Origin: Mogibacterium diversum_A
GTDB lineage: Bacteria; Bacillota; Clostridia; Peptostreptococcales; Anaerovoracaceae
NCBI RefSeq assembly: GCF_938028775.1
Contig: NZ_CALIZG010000007.1
Span: forward strand, 120,274-184,273
Length of the DNA: 64,000 bases
Reading direction: 5' to 3'
The translations under genes were made by a program, and so were the position numbers. Each line of letters begins with the position of its first letter. Position 1 is the first letter of the stretch. This document shows, in pieces, positions 1-7,541 of this stretch. Below the pieces are notes generated by a model. It saw nothing but the letters and a program-made list of their open reading frames with translations. It was not told the DNA's origin and ran no database searches.

Positions 1-58
1 CAACAATAACCTGATCATCTATCGAGATACAGCCATTACCAGTATTGAAACTACTCAT
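1..58 (-). CDS. N-terminal fragment of a protein, possibly Asp23/Gls24 family
   Basis: An ATG at 58-56 on the minus strand opens a frame that runs off the window edge and encodes about 19 residues (MSSFNTGNGCISIDDQVIV). The short pattern G-x-I-x-I-x-x-x-V-I resembles the beginning of Asp23/YloU (Gls24) envelope-stress proteins, but that is a guess from very few residues. The start overlaps the stop codon of the upstream transporter gene (51-53) by a few bases, so the two are probably translated from one message. Nothing can be said about the rest of the protein. Confidence 0.4.
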   Translation of the reverse strand, partial: MSSFNTGNGCISIDDQVIV

Positions 59-1376
59 CTAAATTGTCTTCCTTTTCGCTATACTTATCATGATCTTCGA
101 TTGTTATACGAACTTTTTCAATACGTCTATCTTTTACCTCTAAGATTTGGAAAGTTATATTACCATATTCGATGGGGTTATAGGTGGAGTTCTCTTTAGG
201 AATTTCACCTATATAATCAATTATAAATCCTCCAACAGTCTCACTATTCTCAGATTCAAGTTCGATACCAGTTTCTCTGTCTAGATCATCAAGATATACA
301 TTTCCATCAACAGTGTATTCTGAGTCAGAAATCTTCTCTATGATCCTATCTTCGTCATCAAATTCGTCATCGATATCTCCAACTATTTGTTCGATAATAT
401 CCTCAATTGATACTATGCCACTAAACCCGCCGTACTCGTCAATTAATATTGCAATATGTTGTTTTGTCTTTTGCAGTTCTACAAAAAGGGAGTCGATATT
501 CTTGGTTTCAGGTACCAAATAAGGTTCTCGCATTATCTCTTTGATATTTATGTTATCAAAACCAGAAGAAGCACCTTTCAGCAAGTAGTCTTTAACCAGA
601 AGAAGCCCTATAATGTTGTCGGTATCACCATCACATATTGGAATACGTGAGTGACGAAGCTCCATTAACTCTTCGAAATACTCGTCTTTATCATCCTGTA
701 GATCAATCATAAAAACATCAGTTCGTGGTGTCATGATCTCATATGCGAGTAAATCATCAAATTCAAATATGCTGTCGATCATTCGACGCCCTTCTTCTTT
801 GAGATCACCACTTTCCTGACCTTTATCTAGCATTGATCTTACATGATCTTCAGAGAACTGCGTATCATCTACATCAATATCTTTTCTCATCACGAGAAGA
901 AATAAGTTGGCAACGCCTAAACATAGCTTTGTGATAGGAAATAGTGCAACATATACAAACCGCTGCATTTTAATCAATCTGATAGAATATGAATCGGCAG
1001 ATTGTGCGGCAAGCTTCTTTGGGAAAATATCAGCTATAGCAAAGTAAATAGTAGCAAAAACAATATTCGCTATAATTGGAAGAAATCTGTATGTACTCAG
1101 CCTATTGTAAAAACCAAAATTAAAAACAACTATGGCAATTATTGCCATCGAATACATGAAAATCCTATCCGGATACTGGTATTTAGATGGTTTTTTTATG
1201 AAATTATGGATGAGCTCCACTCTTTTATTGTTAGGCTCGTCCTCTAAAATTTCGTTAAGCTTGTTTCTATCTACACAATCAAGTGCATTCAGTGACGCAG
1301 AAACCAATCCATTGACAATTAGAATTACGAACACTATAAGTACATATATGGTCCAACTCACGGGGTCAGATGACAT
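51..1376 (-). CDS. HlyC/CorC (CNNM) family membrane transporter with CBS pair
   Basis: A 441-residue inner-membrane protein of the CNNM/CorC family, associated with divalent cation (Mg2+) efflux or tolerance, although the transported ion cannot be read from sequence. The first ~170 residues hold the CNNM domain with hydrophobic segments near residues 8-28, 75-95, 98-118 and 140-165. A CBS pair follows, opening with the family signature MIDSIFEFDDLLAYEIMTPR (about 200-219) and closing with IDEYGGFSGIVSIEDIIEQI. The C-terminal ~80 residues match the CorC_HlyC domain, followed by a charged tail. The start has a clear AAGGAG ribosome site. It lies downstream of the U32 gene with a 52-base gap. 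The family is certain; the substrate is not. Confidence 0.9.
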   Translation of the reverse strand: MSSDPVSWTIYVLIVFVILIVNGLVSASLNALDCVDRNKLNEILEDEPNNKRVELIHNFIKKPSKYQYPDRIFMYSMAIIAIVVFNFGFYNRLSTYRFLPIIANIVFATIYFAIADIFPKKLAAQSADSYSIRLIKMQRFVYVALFPITKLCLGVANLFLLVMRKDIDVDDTQFSEDHVRSMLDKGQESGDLKEEGRRMIDSIFEFDDLLAYEIMTPRTDVFMIDLQDDKDEYFEELMELRHSRIPICDGDTDNIIGLLLVKDYLLKGASSGFDNINIKEIMREPYLVPETKNIDSLFVELQKTKQHIAILIDEYGGFSGIVSIEDIIEQIVGDIDDEFDDEDRIIEKISDSEYTVDGNVYLDDLDRETGIELESENSETVGGFIIDYIGEIPKENSTYNPIEYGNITFQILEVKDRRIEKVRITIEDHDKYSEKEDNLDE

Positions 1377-1428
1377 GATTTTCTCCTTTTAATAATTTAT
1401 TTAATATAAATATGCGATATTGTTGCTT

Positions 1429-2667
1429 TTATGATTCCTTTTTCTTCCTGAGTATGAAGTCAGATGGATACGTTTTGCTAAGTTTAACTTTGATTATCTG
1501 CTGAGGATGAGGCGCTGATTCTATTGGATTATTATTCTCATCATACATTTCTCTAACTATCTCATCAATATAATCTGTACGAGGTCCAAAAACTTCGATA
1601 TCCTCGCCAACACAGAATTTGTTACGCTGTTCGACAATGGTTAGACCACTATCAGGTTCATAGCCTCTTACAACACCTATAAACGAATACTCACGAGTGT
1701 AATCGCTGCTAGAATAATTCTGCCCATTACTATCGGGCTTAGAATAATAGAAACCGTGATAAAACTCTCTGTGACTGGCTTTGCACAGCTCTTTATACCA
1801 TTTTTCCTGAAATGTGTAATTATCTGGATCCTCAAGATATGCATCAAGCGCCGCTCTATATGCAGAAACAACAGTCGCTACATAAAATGGGCTCTTCATA
1901 CGTCCTTCTATTTTCAGAGAGGAGATTCCAGCATCTATTAAATCAGGAAGTTTATCAAGCATGCATAAATCACGGGAATTCATGATATAACTTCCTCGAT
2001 CATCTTCTTCAACAGGATAATACTCACCTGGTCTTTTTTCTTCAACTAGTGAATATTTCCATCTGCATGGATGTGTACATGAACCTCTGTTTGCATCTCT
2101 ACCAACCATGAAATTACTAAGTAGACATCTGCCTGAGTAAGACATACACATAGCTCCATGAACGAATGCCTCAATTTCGGTATCAGGCGGAAGAACTTTT
2201 TTCATCTCTCTAAGCTCTTCAAGGCTCATCTCTCTGGCTGCAACGATTCTTTTTGCACCCATTTGTTCAACCCAAAATGCAGCAGTCATATAGTTAGTCG
2301 TATTCGCCTGTGTGCTAATATGAATTTCAGCATCAGGGATGATGCCTTTTACTATTGTCATTACACCTGGATCTGAAACAAGGAATGCATCAATTGGTAT
2401 ATCCTTTATCTTTTCAAGATATGCCTTAAGCGGTGGAATATCATCGTTATGCGGATATATGTTGATGGTCATGTACCCTTTAGCATCGTGTTCATGGATA
2501 AATTCCATCGCTTCTTTGATTTCGTCTATAGATAAATTTCCTGCCCCGGCACGAAGGCTAAACAGTTCACCTCCAAAGTAAACTGCATCAGCCCCATATA
2601 TAATAGCCGTCTTAAGCTTCTCAATATCTCCAGCTGGAGCAAGTAGTTCGATTTTCTTATTAATCAT
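1429..2667 (-). CDS. trhP2: U32 peptidase-like tRNA U34 hydroxylation protein (TrhP2-like)
   Basis: A 412-residue member of the U32 'collagenase' family, which in characterised cases (E. coli TrhP, B. subtilis TrhP1/TrhP2) performs prephenate-dependent 5-hydroxylation of wobble uridine in tRNA rather than proteolysis. The U32 signature is intact: AMCMSYSGRCLLSNF at 172-186 and NRGSCTHPCRW at 193-203, giving four conserved cysteines (174, 181, 197, 201). The gene overlaps the O-methyltransferase gene by 8 bases, the same order as B. subtilis yrrL-yrrM-yrrN/O. That context supports the tRNA role: hydroxylation here, then methylation by TrmR to 5-methoxyuridine. Only one U32 gene is present, whereas B. 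subtilis has two. The family is certain; the reaction is inferred from synteny. Confidence 0.85.
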   Translation of the reverse strand: MINKKIELLAPAGDIEKLKTAIIYGADAVYFGGELFSLRAGAGNLSIDEIKEAMEFIHEHDAKGYMTINIYPHNDDIPPLKAYLEKIKDIPIDAFLVSDPGVMTIVKGIIPDAEIHISTQANTTNYMTAAFWVEQMGAKRIVAAREMSLEELREMKKVLPPDTEIEAFVHGAMCMSYSGRCLLSNFMVGRDANRGSCTHPCRWKYSLVEEKRPGEYYPVEEDDRGSYIMNSRDLCMLDKLPDLIDAGISSLKIEGRMKSPFYVATVVSAYRAALDAYLEDPDNYTFQEKWYKELCKASHREFYHGFYYSKPDSNGQNYSSSDYTREYSFIGVVRGYEPDSGLTIVEQRNKFCVGEDIEVFGPRTDYIDEIVREMYDENNNPIESAPHPQQIIKVKLSKTYPSDFILRKKKES

Positions 2668-3322
2668 TTAGTTTAATTACAGCAAGACCATCACCACAGC
2701 TTAACAATGAAATGGTCAAATCCTTTCTACCCTTTAAATACTCTAAAAACTCTTTCATCCTCTTGACGCTTGTACGGTGTCTGCGTCCAGGATCAATTGT
2801 TGAACCAGTTAAATACCCATGAATTAGCATATTGTCACAGATTATGGTTGCCCCTGGTTTTGATAATTTCTCAGCTCTATCAAAGAACTCACGGTAATGA
2901 CTCTTTGCGGCATCTATAAAAATAAGATCAAATCGTGCATCTGGTGAATTATCCTTGATTAAAGAATCTAATATGCCATTTGCATCACCAAATTTTAAAT
3001 TGATTCTGCTTTCTAAACCAAGTGATTTTATGTTAGAAACCGCATAATCGTACATATGAGGGGCTCTCTCAATCGTTGTGATATGAGCCCCCTCGCAAGT
3101 AGTAGCAAAATAACATGCTGAATACCCGTAAGCTGTTCCGATCTCAAGTATATTATTTGGTTTCGCAATCTTTAAAAAAGTATTTAAATAGCTCTCGGTT
3201 TCACGCAGTATCAACGGTACATTATCATTCTCACAAAAGGATCTAAGTTTTTCTAAATTATCTGATATGGGTGAGTAAAATGAGTCTAAAAGATTAACGA
3301 TTTTTTCGTCAGTTATACTCAT
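2660..3322 (-). CDS. trmR: tRNA 5-hydroxyuridine O-methyltransferase TrmR (YrrM-like)
   Basis: A 220-residue class I SAM-dependent O-methyltransferase of the catechol-OMT-like family. SAM-binding motif I is visible as ILEIGTAYGYSA (about 59-70), and an acidic motif FDLIFIDAAKSHY (about 129-141) corresponds to the metal/substrate loop. In B. subtilis the orthologous position (yrrM, next to mltG and the U32 genes) is TrmR, which methylates ho5U34 to mo5U34 in tRNA. The start overlaps the stop of mltG by one base and the stop overlaps the U32 gene, indicating tight co-translation. The alternative, a small-molecule O-methyltransferase, is less likely given this context. Confidence 0.82.
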   Translation of the reverse strand: MSITDEKIVNLLDSFYSPISDNLEKLRSFCENDNVPLILRETESYLNTFLKIAKPNNILEIGTAYGYSACYFATTCEGAHITTIERAPHMYDYAVSNIKSLGLESRINLKFGDANGILDSLIKDNSPDARFDLIFIDAAKSHYREFFDRAEKLSKPGATIICDNMLIHGYLTGSTIDPGRRHRTSVKRMKEFLEYLKGRKDLTISLLSCGDGLAVIKLND

Positions 3323-4362
3323 TATTTGTTCTTCTCCGCTAAAGCTTTTGAATAAGCTTCTTTGTCTTTTAGGAATTTATTATAGTCCTTACTAAAGTTG
3401 TGTGTACCATCAAGCTTCTCACTTACAACATAATATAAGTAATCGGTGCTCTCAGGATAAAGAGCAGCTTTAATCGACGCCTTTCCAGGTGAACATATAG
3501 GTCCTGGTGGTAATCCTTTATTAGTATACGTATTGTATGGTGAATCAATCTTTGTATCAGCAATTGATAGATTCTCTTTAGGTTTTCCTAGTGCATATTG
3601 AATGGTTGCGTCAATCTGAAGAGGCATACCAGCTTTGATTCTATTGTATATAACACTTGCAATCTTAGCTCTGTCTCCATCATATTGAGACTCACGTTCT
3701 ATTAGAGAGGCAATTATTATTATTTCATTTTCACTTAGATTTAGCTCTTTTGCACGCTTCCTATATTTCTTATTAAACACCTTATCATACTGATTGAGCA
3801 TCGTAGTGATAACCTGGGTTTCATCAGCATCTAAGTCTACCGCATAAGTATCTGGATAGAGATACCCTTCGAGATGATTATCCCCTGACTGAGCACCTTT
3901 AAGAAAAGAAAATTTGCTAAAATCTCCGTGCTTAGCAATTTCAAGGAATTTATCTTTGTTAACAATTCCCTCTTTGTCTAATTTAGTAGCAGTCTGCTCA
4001 ATAGTATATCCCTCAGGAATTGTAAAGGTCTTTGTACTTGAAACTCCCTTAACGATAGTCTGTGCTATATCACTAGATCTCATGCTAGGAGATACTGAAA
4101 AGCTACCAGCCTTGTATTTACCATCATATCTCCAAATCTTAGACACGAGCTTATACTTAGATACGCTGCTGATTACACCCTTTTTGTAAAGCTCCTTCGC
4201 AATATCATTAGTTGATGAACCTTCTTTTATCTTAACTACTACAAATGTATTATCTGTTCGATCTTTTGGTTTGTTAATTATAAGAAGCGATGCACTTAAT
4301 GCGATAAGGATGAGCAATAAAGTGATAAGAATGCCTAATGCTTTCTTTACTGACTTCTTCAT
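3322..4362 (-). CDS. mltG: Endolytic murein transglycosylase MltG
   Basis: A 346-residue membrane-anchored lytic transglycosylase that cleaves nascent glycan strands and is thought to set their length. It has a short cytoplasmic N-terminus, one transmembrane segment (about 8-29), a LysM-like region (about 40-110) and the YceG/MltG catalytic domain. The hallmark LEGYLYPDTYAV lies at 164-175, and the catalytic glutamate is E222 in IIIIASLIERESQYD, aligning with E218 of E. coli MltG. A strong GGAGG precedes the ATG by four bases. The gene leads the mltG-trmR-trhP2 set, as yrrL does in Bacillus. A long inverted repeat sits upstream (4385-4426). Confidence 0.93.
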   Translation of the reverse strand: MKKSVKKALGILITLLLILIALSASLLIINKPKDRTDNTFVVVKIKEGSSTNDIAKELYKKGVISSVSKYKLVSKIWRYDGKYKAGSFSVSPSMRSSDIAQTIVKGVSSTKTFTIPEGYTIEQTATKLDKEGIVNKDKFLEIAKHGDFSKFSFLKGAQSGDNHLEGYLYPDTYAVDLDADETQVITTMLNQYDKVFNKKYRKRAKELNLSENEIIIIASLIERESQYDGDRAKIASVIYNRIKAGMPLQIDATIQYALGKPKENLSIADTKIDSPYNTYTNKGLPPGPICSPGKASIKAALYPESTDYLYYVVSEKLDGTHNFSKDYNKFLKDKEAYSKALAEKNK

Positions 4363-4384
4363 ATTACCTCCAACAACTAGGAAT

Positions 4385-4426
4385 ATTGTTAGCCAATATC
4401 AAACTAAATTGAAATTAGCTAACAAT
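4385..4426. repeat. 9-bp inverted repeat between efp and mltG
   Basis: Perfect 9-base arms ATTGTTAGC (4385-4393) and GCTAACAAT (4418-4426) are separated by 24 AT-rich bases containing a further TCAA/TTGA match. No T-run follows on the minus strand, so it is not a typical terminator. It could be an operator or an mRNA hairpin in the 109-base efp-mltG gap. Confidence 0.45.
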
Positions 4427-4471
4427 TTACATTACACAGTATTTAAATTGATAATTTAAATGAACTTTATA

Positions 4472-5035
4472 CTACTTAGATCTTCCTAAGTACTCTCCAC
4501 CATTTCTAGTGTCTATCTGAATAACCTCTCCCTCCTCGATGAAGATTGGAACCTGAATTACAGCGCCTGTCTCAACTGTAGCAGCTTTAGTAACATTAGT
4601 CGCTGTATCTCCCTTAACTCCGGGCTCAGTTTCGATAACCTTGAGGTCAACGAAGTTTGGAGCTTCAACAGCAAAGGCATTTCCCTGATAGAATTTAATA
4701 GTAGCGGTATCATTTTCTCTGATGAACTTTACAGCGTCTTCAACGAGATCTGCGCTTAGAGGAACCTGGTCGAAAGTCTCCTGATCCATGAAGTAGTATA
4801 GCTCGCCATCGTTATAGAGATACTGCATAGTCTTTGTCTCGATATGAGCCTTTGGGAACTTATCGTTAGGGTTAAATGCCTCTTCTCTGGTAGCACCAGT
4901 AAGAATATTTCTGTACTTAGTCCTAACGAAAGCAGCACCCTTTCCAGGCTTTACATGCTGGAAGTCAAGTACTACATGTGGCTCTCCGTTCATCTCGAAA
5001 GTTACGCCTTTTCTGAAATCTCCTGCACTAATCAT
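4472..5035 (-). CDS. efp: Elongation factor P
   Basis: A 187-residue protein covering the three beta-barrel domains of EF-P, which enters the ribosomal E site and relieves stalling at polyproline stretches. The N-terminal KOW-like domain shows the loop HVKPGKGAAF with lysine at residue 32, the position modified in many bacteria (5-aminopentanol in Bacillus, beta-lysine in enterobacteria). No modification enzyme gene is visible nearby. The C-terminus ends in the conserved pattern IQIDTRNGGEYLGR. The length equals the family norm. It sits downstream of the YlbF-like gene with an 85-base gap. Confidence 0.97.
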   Translation of the reverse strand: MISAGDFRKGVTFEMNGEPHVVLDFQHVKPGKGAAFVRTKYRNILTGATREEAFNPNDKFPKAHIETKTMQYLYNDGELYYFMDQETFDQVPLSADLVEDAVKFIRENDTATIKFYQGNAFAVEAPNFVDLKVIETEPGVKGDTATNVTKAATVETGAVIQVPIFIEEGEVIQIDTRNGGEYLGRSK

Positions 5036-5120
5036 ACTTAATCTCTCTTTCTGTGATATTAAAAATTAAAATTATTATCTTTATGCAACGTATATGTATG
5101 TATTATATCAAATATTCACG

Positions 5121-5462
5121 TTAAATATTAATCTTTACAACATCTGATAGGATTTCATACACGTCCTTCATCATTATAGCAAATCTCGCCTCTGCTTGCA
5201 TGTATTCTGCAGCTTTAGGATTAGATGACATCATAGCATACATTGACTGCATCTGAGCCATTGCCTCTTGTCCAATCTCTTCACCGCTTAATTGCTTAGC
5301 TTGAATCTCGATTTGACGCTTTTGTATATCGCTGATCATCTGATTGAGAGTCGGATCCTGCTCTATCTCCTTGCGAAGCTTATCATAGTCCATGAACTCA
5401 TTACTTGCCTTAATTGCAGATGCAAGTTCATGGGCACTTGAATATACATTCATATTAAACAC
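5121..5462 (-). CDS. YlbF/YmcA family protein
   Basis: A 113-residue, mostly helical protein of the YlbF/YmcA (Com_YlbF, formerly DUF964) family. In Bacillus, YlbF, YmcA and YaaT form a complex that steers RNase Y-dependent mRNA maturation and influences competence, biofilm and sporulation. The family pattern is visible in the paired helices (about 8-65) and the central segment LNQMISDIQKRQIEIQAKQL. It is preceded by a near-consensus AGGAGGTG site and follows the RNase J gene by 21 bases, so both are likely on one transcript. That pairing with a ribonuclease is suggestive of RNA processing, but which family paralogue this is cannot be decided. Confidence 0.8.
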   Translation of the reverse strand: MFNMNVYSSAHELASAIKASNEFMDYDKLRKEIEQDPTLNQMISDIQKRQIEIQAKQLSGEEIGQEAMAQMQSMYAMMSSNPKAAEYMQAEARFAIMMKDVYEILSDVVKINI

Positions 5463-5483
5463 CTCCTGAAACCAAAGCGTTCA

Positions 5484-7532
5484 TTAAATATCCATTATCA
5501 CTGGTAAAATTACTGGACTTCTACGTGTTTTCTTGTATATGAAGCCCCTCATATCATCTTTGATAATATTTTTTAAAGCGTTAATATCTTCTGAACCCAG
5601 ATTATTCCATTTATCGATTGACTCGTATACAACTTCAGTAGCTTCGTTTATAAGAGGCATATTCTCCTTAACATAGATAAAGCCACGTGTTATAAGCTCA
5701 GGTCTAGCAGCTAGTAATCCTGAATTACTATCAATCGAAACAGCGATAACAATTAGTCCTGACTCAGAGAGCTGCTTTCTATCACGTAGTACAACGTTTC
5801 CAACGTCTCCAACACCATAACCATCTACGAGCACATCTTCTGCAGGTGCTGCAGCTGGTTCAACCTTTGCCTGCTTACCAGTTATACGAAGTGCATCTCC
5901 GTTGTTCATAACGAAGATATTACCTCTATCCATCCCCATTGATTCAGCAAGCCGTGCATGTTCTCGTAGATGGCGATATTCGCCATGCGCAGGTATAAAG
6001 AATCTTGGTTTTACAAGCGAATGTATCAGCTTTAATTCTTCTTTACATGCATGCCCTGAAACATGTATATCGACAAAATCTGATAAAAATACGTTAACTT
6101 TTTTCTCGTAAAGCTTATTAACTATATTAGTTACTGCTTTTGCATTGCCTGGAATTGGCGATGATGAGAAGACGACAGTATCACCAGACTTTAATTTAAC
6201 GGCTCTATGAGAATCATTTGCCATTCTTGTCAGTGCAGACATAGGTTCGCCCTGACTTCCGGTGGTAATAATGGTGATATTCGCATCTGGAATATTTCCA
6301 ATTTTTCTTATATCAACAAAAGCGGATTCTGGAAGATTAACATATCCAAGTTCTCTAGCTAGTGTTAGAACATTTTCCATAGAACGACCAGAGATCGCAA
6401 TCTTTCGTCCGTACTTAATCGAAGCCTCCATGAAGTACTTGATTCTATATATGTTAGATGAGAATGTTGCTATGATTAAACGTTTCTCCGTCTTTGCAAA
6501 AATCTCATTCATAGAATCTACAACGACTCTTTCTGATGGAGTATATCCCGGTCTTAGCACATTTGTACTATCACAGAGAAGAACGTCGACACCTTCTTGT
6601 CCCAATTGCGCAAATTTAGCAAGATCAATTCTCTTGCCATCTAATGGTGAGTAGTCAATCTTAAAATCACCTGTATGAACGAGATGGCCTCCAGGACACT
6701 TTATCGAGTATGCCATTGCATCCGCAATACTATGATTAGTATGAATAGCTTCAACTCTGAAAGCACCAACATTAAAGATGTCACCGGCTTCGATAACATG
6801 TTCTTCCATGGCTAAACCATGTTCTTTTAGTTTATTTCGTATGAGACCCATAGCGAGTGGAGGCGCATACACTGGAACGTTTATTTCCTTGAGAAGGAAC
6901 GGTACCCCACCTATATGATCTTCGTGACCGTGAGTTATGATAAGACCCTTGATTCTTTCCATATTTTCTTTAAGATATGTGAAATCAGGAATCACAACGT
7001 CGATTCCAAACATCTCATCTTCAGGAAATGAAAAACCACAGTCAATTATAAGAATATCGTCTCTATATTCAACGAGAGTAATATTTTTTCCAATTTCCTT
7101 GAGGCCGCCTAATGGCATAACACGCATAGTTTCGATTGGCGCTTTAGGTCGTTTCCTTTGATTGTTTTTCTGATTATTTACAGAGTGACTGTTACTTGGT
7201 GTATTCTTGCTACCATTTCCAAGTTTTTTATTTTGGTTATTGTTTACTCTTTTGCCGTTTTTATTTGTGTTATTGTAGGTAATGTTATCGTTATTAAACC
7301 TATTGTTTCTTTTCTGAGTTCCACTTTTAGACTGTTTATTATTTCCTTTATTAGCAGTGACTTTTACCCCTTTGGCTCTGGAACGAGAATTATCACTAAC
7401 TTTAAAATTGCTATTACGTGGCGATGAGTCACCGCCACGATTATTAGCTATATTTTTTCTTGTTACTGAAGGATTTGAGCTACCTGTATTCTGGAACTTT
7501 TTACTATTTCTATTTTCTATTCCCATATTCAT
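5484..7532 (-). CDS. rnj: Ribonuclease J with long Asn/Lys-rich N-terminal extension
   Basis: A 682-residue RNase J, a metallo-beta-lactamase/beta-CASP enzyme with 5'-3' exo- and endonuclease activity on RNA. The catalytic core begins at about residue 134 (ETMRVMPLGGLKEIGKN), and the zinc motif HGHEDH lies at 201-206. The beta-CASP region follows with SGRSMENV and FIPAHGEYRHL. The C-terminal domain ends in RRSPVILPVIMDI. The first ~130 residues are low complexity, rich in Asn, Lys, Ser and Gly and without visible fold, making the protein about 120 residues longer than typical RNase J. The extension reads in frame with normal codons, so it looks genuine and may bind RNA. Confidence 0.94.
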   Translation of the reverse strand: MNMGIENRNSKKFQNTGSSNPSVTRKNIANNRGGDSSPRNSNFKVSDNSRSRAKGVKVTANKGNNKQSKSGTQKRNNRFNNDNITYNNTNKNGKRVNNNQNKKLGNGSKNTPSNSHSVNNQKNNQRKRPKAPIETMRVMPLGGLKEIGKNITLVEYRDDILIIDCGFSFPEDEMFGIDVVIPDFTYLKENMERIKGLIITHGHEDHIGGVPFLLKEINVPVYAPPLAMGLIRNKLKEHGLAMEEHVIEAGDIFNVGAFRVEAIHTNHSIADAMAYSIKCPGGHLVHTGDFKIDYSPLDGKRIDLAKFAQLGQEGVDVLLCDSTNVLRPGYTPSERVVVDSMNEIFAKTEKRLIIATFSSNIYRIKYFMEASIKYGRKIAISGRSMENVLTLARELGYVNLPESAFVDIRKIGNIPDANITIITTGSQGEPMSALTRMANDSHRAVKLKSGDTVVFSSSPIPGNAKAVTNIVNKLYEKKVNVFLSDFVDIHVSGHACKEELKLIHSLVKPRFFIPAHGEYRHLREHARLAESMGMDRGNIFVMNNGDALRITGKQAKVEPAAAPAEDVLVDGYGVGDVGNVVLRDRKQLSESGLIVIAVSIDSNSGLLAARPELITRGFIYVKENMPLINEATEVVYESIDKWNNLGSEDINALKNIIKDDMRGFIYKKTRRSPVILPVIMDI

Positions 7533-7541
7533 ACCCGAAGA

